Origin: an uncultured Gammaproteobacteria bacterium
Lineage (GTDB): Bacteria; Pseudomonadota; Gammaproteobacteria; Eutrophobiales; Eutrophobiaceae
DNA length: 64,000 nt
Assembly: GCA_951812995.1 (NCBI GenBank)
Contig: CATOTD010000005.1
Span: 1 to 64,000 of the forward strand
Reading direction: 5' to 3'
The first letter of the stretch is position 1, and every line of letters starts with the position of its first letter. The notes under the pieces are model-generated. The model searched no databases. It was not told where the DNA came from and saw only the letters and a list, made by a program, of their open reading frames with translations. Positions 1 through 10,771 of this stretch are shown here, piece by piece. Made by a program: the position numbers and the translations under genes.

Positions 1-2
1 CA

Positions 3-1366
3 CTGGAGCAGAAATTAGCCGCTGGCGTTGCTTCGGAACAAGCATCATCATCCGTATTTGCAGGAGATGAAGACTCACAGGCTATTCAGATTGCCGCCTT
101 TGCAATGACAAAGCCAGACCTGATGAACATCCCCTTGCGTCTGTTTCGGCGGGATGCTTTTTCCCTCAAGCCTGATACCACATTAGAGTTTAGCGATCCT
201 AGCACTGGGCAACCGTTCACCGAGCAGGCCGGGCAATTCAATGCTATCACCAGCAATCTTCCCTTTGTTGCACAGGAGGGACGCACCCAATACGGTAACG
301 CTATTACACAGGTCACAGCATCTTTTGGGGCAGGTACTGGCAGGTTGCCGCAAACTGCTGATGTTGCGGCTTACTTGCCATTTGCATTGCGTTCGCTTTT
401 GGTTGAAGGGGGAAAACTGGGAGTTATCATAACAAATTCGTGGCTTTCGACTACGTGGGGTGAAGCGTTCTTTGATCTCTTGGGGCGTTATTATCATTTG
501 CGATTTGTTATCACATCTGACGCAGGCCGCTGGTTTCAAAACAGCACCGTTGTGACGAATATTCTTGTTATGGAGAAGAAGAACAACTTGGACGAAGCGG
601 ATAAGCTGATTAATTTTGTGGTTCTTACCCGCCCGTTGGAAGAATTGTCTGATATTGCAGACATCAACCTAACTGCCTCACAAATCCGGCTTGCAAATCA
701 GCATGATGATACGATGACCATTCGCAGCGTGGCGCGAGACAGCATCCAACAGTTCCGGTCCTACGGATTAGGTGGCAATGCTCAGTTTGTGGATTGCAAT
801 TGGGTGCTAGACTTTCCCCTTGTGCCGGTTAAGTCACTGTTCCAAATCCGGCGTGGTGCGCGCAGAGGGTGGGACAGATTGTTCTATCCAGAAGCAGGTC
901 ACGACATCGAGGTAGCCTACATCCGCCCTGTTCTGAAAAACCCAAAAGAAATAAGTCGCTACACAACCACCACAGGTAGCGATGCTTTTAGTTGTTCCCT
1001 TAAGCATTGCGGAACTGGAACAGGCTGGTCATACTGGTGCGTTAAACTGGATACGCACGTTTTGAAAATGCCACAAACGAAACAGGCACCACCCTCACCC
1101 AAACATTGGCCCGCAGGGGACTACATTGGTATGAGATGGGAACGGACGCGCTTGCCGATCTGGTCATGCCACTGAATTTCGGTAACAGGCTGTTTGTGTC
1201 TCGTATGGTGCCCGCCGCCTTTGCTAATCAACGTCTCATTTGTTTCAATGCCAAGGATGGAGTTGATCTTGATCTGTGCCATGCCTTACTGAACTGTGCC
1301 ATTAGTCTGTTTATGATTGAAGGGATGGGCTTTGGGCGTGGACAAGGGAGCTATTGTCAAAAGTAG
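3..1366 (+). pseudogene. N6-adenine DNA methyltransferase fragment, frameshifted and truncated
   Basis: The reading frame is already open at the window edge, so the gene begins upstream. The product resembles the catalytic part of a class I SAM-dependent N6-adenine methyltransferase of a restriction or phage-defence system. A motif IV-like stretch (SNLPFV, in place of NPPF/Y) lies near codon 83, followed by the usual core strand GGKLGVIITNSWLS and then FQNSTVVTNILVMEK. The first frame stops at 1175 with a nonsense tail. From about 1044 the neighbouring frame continues sensibly (TGYARFENATNETG, then HWYEMGTDALADLV) to 1345, so there is one frameshift near 1040. The C-terminus is cut by the IS256-A end at 1348. 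The target-recognition part is lost, so it is almost certainly inactive. The recognition sequence cannot be inferred. Confidence 0.8.
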
Positions 1367-2581
1367 TGTCTGACAATTTGATCATGCGGCGGCCTTGTCG
1401 TCCTCAGTGACCTCGATTCCATCTTTAAGCTTCACGCCTTTAATCACCTTTGCCAGGTGTCTGAAGCCTCTCAATTTGCGCCAGGAATCTTCGGCACATA
1501 ATCCCATCTTGCAGATCATCGTCAACATCGCATTGCGCGTGACACAACCTTTGGCTTGGCGTGTTCCATGCCGGATCGTCGCAAAACTCGACTCAATGAC
1601 ATTCGTTGTCCTGATATGGGTCCAGTGTTCCGCTGGAAAGTCATAAAATGCCAGCAACGCATCACGGTCTTTCGATAAACATGCCACCGCCTCGGGATAC
1701 TTTGCACCGAAACGTTCCTCAAAATTATCGAACGCCTGCTCTGCATCAGCTCGATCTTCTGCCATCCAGATATCATGCAGACCCTGCTTCGCTTTCTCCT
1801 GGACAGACTTCGGCAGATAGTTCAACACATTGCCGGTCTTGTGCATCCAGCAACGTTGAACATCCGTCTCTGGATACACTTCCTCCACTGCGGCCCAGAA
1901 GCCCAGAGCACCGTCTCCAATTGCCAACTTCGGGGGCTGGTCCAGACCCCGTTGTTTTAGAGACAACAACACCTCACGCCAGCTCTGTTTTGACTCCCTG
2001 ACACCATCTTCGATTGCCAGGAAGTGCTTCTGGCCTCGGCTGTTCACGCCGATGATAACCAGGCAGCACAATCGGCCATCGTCGCCTCTGAGGCCACTGT
2101 AGATGCCATCAGCCCAGATATAGACCCATTCATCAGACACCGCTCGAGTACACCATTGCTTATATTCAGCTTCCCATTGCCGTTTCAGACGCCCCACGAC
2201 ATTGGCCGACAGCCCTTTAGCCTCGGGTCCGACAATAGCTTCCAGTGCGCTCTGCATCTGGCCACTCGAAACACCCTTCAAATAAAGCCAGGGGATCGCC
2301 GCGTCCAGCGTCGCCGTTCGCCGGATGCAGGGCGGTACAACCAGGGATTGAAAACATTCCGGCGTACCTTCACGGCTACGGATCTTCGGCACCTCGACGC
2401 TGACCTTGCCAACCCCTGTAATCACCTCTCGTTCGCGATGATGGCCACTGCGGACAACGCGCTGTCGTCCGTCAGCCGTTTTGTGACCATCAAACTTTGT
2501 CATCAACTCATCCGGCTCTGCCTGGATCGCTTCGGCGATTAACTGCTTCGCACCCGGTCTGAGTAGTTCTGTCAGTGGATC
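1348..2581 (-). mobile_element. IS256-family element, type A, 5'-truncated copy
   Basis: The 3' end of this element begins with the terminal sequence GAGCTATTGTCAAAAGTAGT at 1348. The same end recurs at 41932, 46133 (inverted) and 56373 (inverted). The 5' end is missing: at 2581/2582 the transposase reading frame runs straight into an unrelated IS5-B remnant. The opposite terminal repeat (GAGTTATAACCGAACCTGGT), visible in other copies at 7698 and 42149, is absent. This copy interrupts the methyltransferase upstream. Confidence 0.85.
1382..2581 (-). pseudogene. IS256-family transposase (type A), N-terminally truncated
   Basis: This is a mutator-type DDE transposase. Acidic residues sit in IWADGIYSGLR, AIGDGALGFW and TNVIESSFATIRHGT, which give the expected D, D and E. 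The first ATG is at 2506 (374 residues), but the frame stays open upstream to 2581 with sequence matching the N-terminus of the copy at 44868 (PLTELLRPGAKQLIAEA). The true start is therefore lost with about 20 codons. The catalytic core is uninterrupted and is the best preserved of this family in the window. It could be made only if the internal ATG is used. Confidence 0.85.
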
Positions 2582-2849
2582 ATGGATTTACCAAAGTCAG
2601 ATTCAAAGGGCCAGGCAAGAATGCGAACCACCTGTTTGCCCACTGTGCCCTGATTAATCTTATGCTATCAAAGAAACAATTATTACGGCTATCAGTGGCT
2701 TAGTACGCCTGGAATAGGGGCGATAGCTGAAAACAGTAGGCCGGGACAAGAGAAATGAAAGAGAGTAATGAGCAAAACGTTCAATGCTCGCTACTATCGA
2801 GCACAGTGATGCCCACTTGCTTGAAAATCCTTAATTAATCAGATGTTCC
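2582..2849 (+). mobile_element. IS5-family type B element, end remnant
   Basis: About 268 bp are the reverse complement of 38601-38870, the 3' part and terminal repeat of the IS5-B element there. The remnant ends at 2849 with the terminal repeat AGATGTTCC, followed by CTAA, which fits the YTAR target preference of the IS5 group. Only the last transposase codons (GFTKVRFKGPGKNANHLFAH and onward) survive. Confidence 0.85.
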
Positions 2850-2891
2850 CTAAATGTTGGGCAACGAAAAACTAATCATAGGAGAATCATA

Positions 2892-3173
2892 GTGGCGACA
2901 GTAGTAGAACTTCGAAATGCAATCGCTGAGTATTGCGATAAATACAGGAAAGTTGATCTGCCGGAGTTGGAGAAGAGTCAAATCTATAGTCTCGATAAAA
3001 CCAAAGTAATTGAGGGACTTAATGCTGAGCTATTTTGGCCAGATACTTGGCCACATAGCAACAGGAACGGGATATATGCAATTTTTAGCCAGTAGCAATT
3101 ACTCTATATCGGCAAGGCCTCATTGCGGGGATTAGGCTGTCGACTAAGTTCGTATTTCCGATACGACAAAGCT
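2892..3173 (+). pseudogene. GIY-YIG domain protein, broken by an in-frame TAG and IS insertion
   Basis: An AGGAG box precedes a GTG start at 2892. The first 67 codons end in NGIYAIFSQ, then TAG at 3093-3095. The same frame continues QLLYIGKASLRGLGCRLSSY, which with NGIYAIF forms the GIY...YIG core and the following helix start of a GIY-YIG nuclease domain. The stop is most simply CAG to TAG. The reading frame then enters the terminal repeat of the IS5-A element at 3174, so the C-terminal half of the domain is missing. Such domains occur in restriction enzymes and repair nucleases, which fits the neighbours, but the specific role is unknown. Confidence 0.7.
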
Positions 3174-4132
3174 GGAGACCTCGAACAACGCTGATTCTGG
3201 ATGGATTTTGACGCGAGCACCAGTCGTTGTCACCCGCATAGTGGGTGTGAAGGTCAAGATCGGTGGTATTTGAGGCTGTGTTGCGCTGTTTGGGTCTGCC
3301 AGGGCGGGTATTTCCGGAATTTGGGCGGAGTCAGGCTGTGGCCTGTCGTCGCTCGTGGAAAATCAGACGGCGGAAGTTGTAGCTCAGGTTGGCCATGGTC
3401 ATGCGGGCCTTCGCACGGGTTTGGCCGATTGAGCGGATGGTCAGAGCCATGGGCCCTTTCTCGTAGCCGAACACAGGCGCGGATGGCAGAGCGTGTCGCG
3501 TTGCCCCGGCGAATATGCCTGGCTATGGGTTTTCCGCGCGGTTTCTTGCGGTGAATGTGTGAACGGTACCTGGTATCGGCCCAAACCGCCTTCGAGCTGT
3601 TTGTCTCGTCCAGAACCGAGGAGCGTTCATGCCCGTCGTAGCGAGCCGCATTCGTGCCAGTCTCACCCCGGATGAAGCGCCATTTGCGGTCAATGGACAC
3701 GTGGTTCTTGTACCCAAAGTGCGGAACCGAAATATCGACAAGGCCAGTATCCTCCTCGCCCTCCTTGGTCGTCTTGGCCTTTGAATACTTGACCGTCCAA
3801 CGCGCATCGGTGTCTTTCTGCGTTGCCTTGGACAGATCATCGGGCCAGATGTCAGATGCGGCCTCACCTGCCTTGGCGCGCGCTTTCTCTTCTTTCGTCA
3901 TCCGCTGGCGCGGGGCAAAGACCAACGTGGCATCCACAATCTGACCGCCGGTCGGTTTGTATCCCCGCGCGCAGAGCTGAGCTTCAAACGCGGCAAACAG
4001 GGCCTTGAAGACACCCGCTTGGGTCAGCTTCTCTCTGAAAAGCCAGATCGTCTTCTGATCAGGTGTTGGCTCCCCGATTTGAAATCCCAGGAACCGTAGC
4101 CAACTGAAACGGTCACGAATGAGAAACTCCAT
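3174..4132 (-). mobile_element. IS5-family type A element, truncated copy
   Basis: The terminal repeat GGAGACCTCGAACAAC lies at 3174. It pairs with GGAAGCCTCTAAAAAC at the other end of the full copies (42231-43530 and 58004-59303, both 1,300 bp). Here the transposase 5' end is missing: at 4132/4133 the sequence switches to an IS256-B fragment. Confidence 0.85.
3254..4132 (-). pseudogene. IS5-family transposase (type A), 5'-truncated with internal deletion
   Basis: The sequence matches the IS5-A transposase from MEFLIRDRFSWLRFLGF onward, with the first DDE aspartate in IVDATLVFAPRQ. Relative to the other two copies it has lost 42 bp (14 codons, ARNEAWLKAQGYRS) between two copies of GGTACCGCTC. 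Loss by slippage between short direct repeats is the likely cause. As in the other copies, the last 50 or so codons are in another frame (the expected KGPMALTIRSIGQTRAKAR is out of frame), so the C-terminal domain is not made. Confidence 0.85.
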
Positions 4133-4655
4133 CGAAGCTGGCTGGCAGCGTTGTATTGTGCATTTCTACCGCAACGTCTTCAGTCATGTGCCTCGTGGTC
4201 GTGTCAAAGAAGTCTCTCGCATGTTGCAGGCTATCCATGCATCTGAATATCTGGAATCAGCCAGGCATAAGGTCACGGAGGTCGAGAAGAAACTCAGGGA
4301 CATGAAGTTATCGAGTGTAGCGGATTGGCTGGGTAGTGCATGGAAGAGACCCTGACGTATTATCGGTTTCTGGCAGAGCACTGGATTCGCATTCGGACTA
4401 ACAATCCTTTGGAGAGGATCATTCGAGAAATCAGGCGGCGAACACGAGTAGTGTGTGCATTCCCGGATGGCAACTCGGCGTTGATGCTTTGTGCGGCAAG
4501 GCTTAGACACATCGCGGGGAGCTAGTGGGGAACGCGGACATATCTGAACATGGATTTGCTCCAAGAGATGGATAAAGAAAAGGATTTTCAGGTAGCGTAA
4601 CAACCAAATTTAAGGGAAAGCCAAATCAGAAAGTGCGAAAGATTATTGACACTAC
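4133..4655 (+). mobile_element. IS256-family type B element, 3' remnant with transposase C-terminus
   Basis: This is the last 520 bp of the type B element, ending with the terminal repeat at 4655 (complement GTAGTGTCAATAATCTTTCG). It encodes GWQRCIVHFYRNVFSHVPRG through LSSVADWLGSA, then a frame change to EETLTYYRFLAEHWIRIRT, an in-frame TAG after ARLRHIAGS, and a final WGTRTYLNMDLLQEMDKEKD ending at 4600. The frameshift and the TAG occur at the same places in all five type B copies in the window. Confidence 0.85.
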
Positions 4656-5050
4656 AGCTTAATTGCCTCTGGACTGCGAAAATCGCCATCGCCTTTGAAG
4701 GCTTTAACACCTATCTCCTCCGGGTCGGGTACTTTGCTTTGGTTTTTGTCGCCTTGGTATTCCAAATAGATGGCCTGTTCACAATCGTGTGTGCTAAATA
4801 AATCCATGCTCTTATTTTTATAGCAAGCGGTGATGAGTTTTTTTAAGCCCAAGGCCTCAAACCCGTATGAAAAATAATGAAAAAACCCGCTGATACGCGG
4901 GTCATCGCAGTTGCAGTAAACGGTCTTGTTTTTGAAATGATGCTTGTAGTGTTTGAGTTCGTTTTCAATATCGGGTAGCTGGGTGTAAAACTCGTCTTTT
5001 TTGGCGCTTTTGGCCGCGTGTAGATTAGTATTTTTGGTTTGTTTGCTCAT
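4652..5050 (-). pseudogene. EcoRI-type adenine-specific methyltransferase, N-terminal stub
   Basis: 132 codons start at MSKQTKNTNLHAAKSAKKDE. The opening KNTNLHAAKSAKKDEFYTQ, the segment FKNKTVYCNCDDPRISGFFH and the following FGLKKLITACY-like stretch are hallmarks of the EcoRI methylase family N-terminus. Full-length members are over 300 residues. Here the frame ends in a TAG supplied by the IS256-B terminal repeat, so the catalytic NPPF-type motif is missing and the product should be inactive. It would have been a type II methylase or stand-alone DNA adenine methylase. Confidence 0.8.
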
Positions 5051-5215
5051 CGCTTAATTAAATGGAAGTGATGCTACAGATTGTATAGTAAGCGCCAGCC
5101 GTTGCGTAGTGGTTTTGTAGCTTGAATCGGGGCGGGGCAGGCATGCTTGGTGACAGCAGAGGTCTTGAGGGCGGCACTGGCAGTAAGCTAGGGTTTGAGT
5201 GTAAGCGGCATTGCG

Positions 5216-6352
5216 TTATCGTTTTTTTAGCACAAACAACAATTCCTGATTGGCATTTTCATCCGCACTCCATTGATGTGTCCATTTCATATCTGCCATT
5301 ACATTTTTTTTATAATCTATCGCCAGGGTTTTAACAAGCGTGGCGCAATCGGCGATCACCTCGCGCAGTTCTTTTGCCGTTGCCCGACCGCCGGTGCTGT
5401 AGGATAGGATAATGTAGTTAGATTGCGTGTGGTGGATGAGCTTTTCTATAGAACCAACGGCTAAAAATTGACCATTATCATTTTTGCGAAACTCTTCAAA
5501 AACTGAAGTGGAGACTTTATCGGAGCTGTCCTCTCTTCTATTGGCTGAACCAAATAATGACGGTTTGTCGTTTTTAATCACAGTCGTCCAAAGGTGATAA
5601 TAAGCATTGTAGCGCACCCGTGAAGGCGGCATTTTTTCGTTGTTGGAACCATACGGCGGGTCAAAATAGGCCAGATCACAAGCAACCACTTTGAGGGTTT
5701 GAAAAATATCATCTTGAAAAACCTGATTGTCTTGCGCGTTGATAGCAATAGCGGGCACTTCAAGCTGCATATTTTTATAGGAACGAGGCGACCAATTTTT
5801 AAGATATGAGACAAAGTGCCCCAAGGTGCTGTCTACCTTGTCTAATGCCAAAATCAGAGATACCAGCGCAACGCAACGGTCGATTTCTGGCAGTTGTAGC
5901 GTGTCTATCTCATCCCTGATGGCATCTAGTTTCATCGTGTTGTGGATTTGGAATGGTCTTTTCTTGCCATCTGCTTGCACAGCCGAGCCATTAAAATCCT
6001 GTCCTCCGTAATGTTTAGTAAACCATCCGGCATATCCTTTTAGGGCATTTAAGTGGTTGATTAGGTCTTGGTATTTTTTAGGGTCTTTTTTATTGGTTAA
6101 AAAAGCCGTTGCAAATACTTTTGAAAGCAAGGCTGTGTCATTACTGATGACCTGAAAACCAAGCTGGGAAAATGCTTGTGAGACGCGCGTTGTGCCAGAA
6201 AATCCATCAAGAATGGTCGTAACATTTAAGCCCGGTAGCAAGGAGATAATATAGGGCAGTAATTTTAATTTTGAACCCGTGTATTTAACGCCTTGCGTGT
6301 TTGGCGTGGATTGTTCGGGAAAACCGAACAGACTTTGTTGCTGGCTACTCAT
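5216..6352 (-). CDS. D12-class DNA adenine methyltransferase
   Basis: The 378-residue product transfers a methyl group from SAM to N6 of adenine in DNA. KYTGSKLKLLPYI (about residues 23-35) is the motif X region of Dam/D12-type enzymes, LDGFSGTTRVSQAF is the SAM-binding motif I, and YFDPPYGSNN is the catalytic DPPY motif IV. I use the ATG at 6352, because the longer frame to 6427 lies inside the upstream gene. This ATG overlaps the stop of the upstream gene as ATGA. The pair therefore looks like a co-transcribed type II restriction-modification operon. No truncation is visible, so this is the one modification enzyme near the window start that may still work. It is AT-richer than the backbone genes, in line with horizontal acquisition. 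Confidence 0.88.
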   Translation of the reverse strand: MSSQQQSLFGFPEQSTPNTQGVKYTGSKLKLLPYIISLLPGLNVTTILDGFSGTTRVSQAFSQLGFQVISNDTALLSKVFATAFLTNKKDPKKYQDLINHLNALKGYAGWFTKHYGGQDFNGSAVQADGKKRPFQIHNTMKLDAIRDEIDTLQLPEIDRCVALVSLILALDKVDSTLGHFVSYLKNWSPRSYKNMQLEVPAIAINAQDNQVFQDDIFQTLKVVACDLAYFDPPYGSNNEKMPPSRVRYNAYYHLWTTVIKNDKPSLFGSANRREDSSDKVSTSVFEEFRKNDNGQFLAVGSIEKLIHHTQSNYIILSYSTGGRATAKELREVIADCATLVKTLAIDYKKNVMADMKWTHQWSADENANQELLFVLKKR

Positions 6353-7182
6353 TTTATTATGCGCCTTATACTCTCTATATTTTCTTTGATTTTGCTTAAA
6401 GCATCTTGATGCCCATCGCGCTCGCACACCAAGGCATGAGAAAAAAGACTGACCAAAATTTCATTATGTGAATAACTAATCCATCCACCGGTAACGCTTT
6501 CAAAAAAACTGGAAGCACGCATGGTGTTTGTCCATAAACCTCTTTGCAAGGCATTTGCGTCTGTGCCACCATAGCGCACTTCGCATATATAATTTCCTGC
6601 TTTATCCAAGAATTTATAAACTGGATGTTTGCGTCCGCTTCCAGCAATTTCTTTTTTAATTAAATAAGTAGATTGCCTTGCCTTTTCTGAATTAAAAACC
6701 AATATATTACATAGCTGGGTTTTCTCATCGTAAATCAATGGCAGTATATTGACGTTGTGAAAAGAGGAGAACGCTTGATTTGAATAAATTTTTTCTATTG
6801 TCTTCTTTTCCGAAATGGATTTTCCGTGTTGCGATAAAAGCGTAAACATACCCGACATCTTATCTGTGGAAAGTTGTAGAGGACCTTTTCCGTATGCCTT
6901 GAGACTAACGGGAAATTCTTTTTCAGTTAATTCATTTTTTATGGTGATGTCTTCTTCATGTGATTTTGCTCTGTATAAATCTTTACCGACATGGGTTGAG
7001 CGATAGTCATACATGTATTGATTGATAAATTCCGCGATCGCAATTTCAGCTAAATCACCGTGGGTTTTGTTTCCTATCAGCCTCATAGTGAATATGTTGC
7101 TCAAAGTTGTCGTGATTAAGCGTGGGTTTTTATTGATTAACAAAGTCAGTCTTTTTGTGAATTCATGATACGGGTTTTGCAT
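6349..7182 (-). CDS. putative type II restriction endonuclease
   Basis: 277 residues with no family that I recognise with certainty. It is directly upstream of, and overlaps by 4 nt (ATGA), a DNA adenine methyltransferase, the classic position for the partner nuclease. The stretch EEDITIKNE followed by FPVSLKAYGKGPLQLSTDK has an acidic cluster, then a hydrophobic strand ending in S-L-K. This could be a PD-(D/E)XK-type active site, but that is inference. Residues 45-60 (NKTHGDLAEIAIAEFINQY) look like the helix carrying the first acidic residue in such folds. The gene is AT-rich and intact. Alternatives are an unrelated accessory protein of the methylase. Confidence 0.6.
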   Translation of the reverse strand: MQNPYHEFTKRLTLLINKNPRLITTTLSNIFTMRLIGNKTHGDLAEIAIAEFINQYMYDYRSTHVGKDLYRAKSHEEDITIKNELTEKEFPVSLKAYGKGPLQLSTDKMSGMFTLLSQHGKSISEKKTIEKIYSNQAFSSFHNVNILPLIYDEKTQLCNILVFNSEKARQSTYLIKKEIAGSGRKHPVYKFLDKAGNYICEVRYGGTDANALQRGLWTNTMRASSFFESVTGGWISYSHNEILVSLFSHALVCERDGHQDALSKIKENIESIRRIIK

Positions 7183-7254
7183 TTTCTGTGTCTCATGTAA
7201 AAAAATAATAAGGATGCTCCTACTGTATCGTCTGCAGTAACATTTAGCTAGCGT

Positions 7255-7440
7255 TTAGTCTTTGTCAGCATCGCTGTTATCGTCTTTTTCAACATCTCCA
7301 CCTTCTTCACTCATCCTCATCCTTATCGTAGTCAAAGATAGGGTCGCGGTAGTAAGGTGGGTCAACAAAACCCTTGGGCACCGGTAACGGCCACCACCAC
7401 CAATGGGAGCGGGGGTATCTTGGGTGCCTTGCCGCTGATA
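7255..7440 (-). pseudogene. C-terminal remnant of an unidentified acidic-tailed gene
   Basis: On the minus strand a frame open from the IS256-A junction reads HWWWWPLPVPKGFVDPPYY, then RDPIFDYDKDEDE and a TGA at 7311-7313. Overlapping it in the next frame is a 19-codon ORF (7314 to 7255) whose product is equally acidic (MSEEGGDVEKDDNSDADKD). The two could be the frameshifted tail of one gene. I do not recognise the family. The fragment ends the intergenic stretch before the restriction pair. Confidence 0.25.
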
Positions 7441-7698
7441 TCACCACGCCAGTGATGCAAGACGATAATCCCCCTCATCCATCTCCGCCTGGACAGCTTC
7501 GGCGATTAACTGCTTCGCACTCGATCTGAGTAGTTCTGTCAGTGGATCAATGCCCTCTGGTGTACCCAGATCAATCACAGTATTGTTTATCATGTGTGGC
7601 GTACTCCTCTTGTTACTTTTGATTGCTAGACAAAACCGATTCCAGCAAGGCACGCCGCATACTTCAACCTCTTCAGACACCAGGTTCGGTTATAACTC
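7441..7698 (-). mobile_element. IS256 type A, 5' end remnant with transposase N-terminus
   Basis: The outer terminal repeat (complement GAGTTATAACCGAACCTGGT) ends at 7698. An ATG at 7593 preceded by GAGGAG starts the IS256-A transposase N-terminus (MINNTVIDLGTPEGIDPLTE), but after about 35 codons the match stops near 7490 (QAEMDEGDYRLAS instead of QAEPDELMTKF). This supplies the exact transposase start missing from the copy at 1348. Confidence 0.8.
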
Positions 7699-7701
7699 TG
7701 T

Positions 7702-7798
7702 GGTGAATGCAGACGCAATGATTGAGCCATTGATTTTATACATAAAAAAACCCGCATAAAGCGGGTTTTTTTATGTTGCAAGGCATCACGGCATTATC
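7702..7798. repeat. direct repeat, copy 1 (duplicated groEL terminator region)
   Basis: About 97 bp beginning GGTGAATGCAGACGCAATGA match 8952-9049 with only a few differences. Both copies include the perfect 16-bp-stem terminator. Together they bracket the secreted-protein gene at 7818-8810. Confidence 0.85.
7740..7776. terminator. bidirectional rho-independent terminator (copy 1)
   Basis: A perfect 16-bp inverted repeat (ACATAAAAAAACCCGC) with a 5-nt loop (ATAAA). A-run and T-run on either side make it functional in both directions. It lies 41 bp beyond the stop of the secreted-protein gene on the minus strand and terminates it. Confidence 0.9.
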
Positions 7799-7817
7799 AC
7801 TTTCTACCAAAACAACA

Positions 7818-8810
7818 TTAGTAGTTAGGTAATAATTCATCCAGCTTTTTGTTGGATTCACTTATAATATCTTGAATATAATCTATAAGGCTTTGGATAT
7901 CACTTTCTCCTGCTACCTTACCTACACCGCTATTATTCACGTTATTAACAACTTTTTGATAAGAAGGACAATGATCATAAGCTTTTTTAGATGATATATA
8001 TTTTTCTTTCGCCTTGCATTTTTTAAATGCCGCTAGCCTTTTTCTTTCTGCATCATACATTGGTTTAAAAAATCGATTACTTATTTTATCACAAAACTCA
8101 AGCAATACATCAATATCTTCTACAGACCAATAATCCGTAGCGTCCCTTGCTAAAGGGCAAGTGTTATCTAAAAAATAAATAGCATCTTTTGCAAAATCAA
8201 GTACATGAGGCTGGAAAAACGTCTTAGGGTCTCTAGTATTATCTCTGTAAAAATGGATATAATCAAAGTAAATTTTAAGTGGTGTACCATAATGAGAATG
8301 ATAGTGTTTCATTGACTCTCTTTGCTCTCTAAAGTCGTAATCTCTGTTATTAAGGTCACCTACTACAGCTTCAAAACTTTTCATCACCCAGTATAAAAGA
8401 CGATACTTCTCCCATATCTGAAATTCGTCTCTTGGTATCTCATTTTTTGAATTAGCGTAGCCCTTCCCATCATAGATACCAGTTAGCTTTTGCATGGCTG
8501 CTATATTGCCTTGTTCAGCAAGAGCCTCTAGCTCTCTCATTGCCTCACTAGTATTTTGTGCAGTAAATACCTTACAATTTGCAGTCTCAACAGGATCATC
8601 ATTAACCCAATTTGAGAAATCATCATTAAGCTGATTTAAGATAAACTCACAACGTTCTTCTACCATACTATTACTACCAGTGTATGTTCCTCTTGCGTCT
8701 TTGTAATTATAGCCTTTAAAACCCTTATTGTATAAAAAGCCCTTTCTTAGTTCCGCAGAAGAAGAAAATGAAAACAGCAAAAGAAATAAAAATAAAATAT
8801 AACGAAACAT
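7818..8810 (-). CDS. secreted protein of unknown function with a Sel1-like segment
   Basis: 330 residues. The N-terminus has a clear signal peptide (MFRYILFLFLLLFSFSSSAE, cleavage near residue 19), so the mature protein is periplasmic or exported. Residues 92-115 (RELEALAEQGNIAAMQKLTG) resemble one Sel1/TPR-type helix pair. The rest is charged, with eight cysteines in the mature part, and I recognise no enzyme motif. An AGGAGGG box 5 nt before the ATG supports this start. It is clearly AT-richer than groEL next door and sits alone between two copies of the groEL terminator region, which suggests insertion beside groEL. No partner gene is adjacent. Confidence 0.75.
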   Translation of the reverse strand: MFRYILFLFLLLFSFSSSAELRKGFLYNKGFKGYNYKDARGTYTGSNSMVEERCEFILNQLNDDFSNWVNDDPVETANCKVFTAQNTSEAMRELEALAEQGNIAAMQKLTGIYDGKGYANSKNEIPRDEFQIWEKYRLLYWVMKSFEAVVGDLNNRDYDFREQRESMKHYHSHYGTPLKIYFDYIHFYRDNTRDPKTFFQPHVLDFAKDAIYFLDNTCPLARDATDYWSVEDIDVLLEFCDKISNRFFKPMYDAERKRLAAFKKCKAKEKYISSKKAYDHCPSYQKVVNNVNNSGVGKVAGESDIQSLIDYIQDIISESNKKLDELLPNY

Positions 8811-8951
8811 AAGCCCTCCTTTTTATTTATTGTTGACTCAATGATAGCATTTCTTCGCAGGGTGACGGAACACCCATTTTTTCTTATAGCCAACAAACAG
8901 CGACTACCGCTGACTTACTTTCCACTTGCGACATACGCGGATATAACGGGC

Positions 8952-9049
8952 GGTGAATGCAGACACAAATGATTGAGCCATCGATTTTATACATAAAAAA
9001 ACCCGCATAAAGCGGGTTTTTTTATGTTGCACGGTAGCACGAATTATAG
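8952..9049. repeat. direct repeat, copy 2 (groEL downstream region)
   Basis: About 97 bp matching 7702-7798, ending 18 bp before the groEL stop codon. This is probably the original copy, because it provides the groEL terminator. Confidence 0.85.
8991..9027. terminator. rho-independent terminator of groESL (copy 2)
   Basis: Perfect 16-bp stem and 5-nt loop, identical to the copy at 7740-7776. It lies 40 bp downstream of the groEL stop on the minus strand. Confidence 0.92.
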
Positions 9050-9066
9050 GTGCTATGGGGAAATGA

Positions 9067-10743
<1,677 letters not shown>

Positions 10744-10771
10744 CTATTTAAAAATTTAAAAAAATATTGCC

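Noticed and set aside
3093..3095. Frequent in-frame TAG codons (GIY-YIG gene, IS256-A, IS256-B, IS5-A, IS5-B, IS1634) as a sign of TAG reassignment to Gln or another amino acid
   Set aside because: Intact backbone genes end at TAG with normal family length (NeuB-like gene at 19919, actP at 24781, tag at 25365), and one IS copy has TGA. The stops lie only in decayed or mobile genes and mostly fit CAG to TAG mutation.
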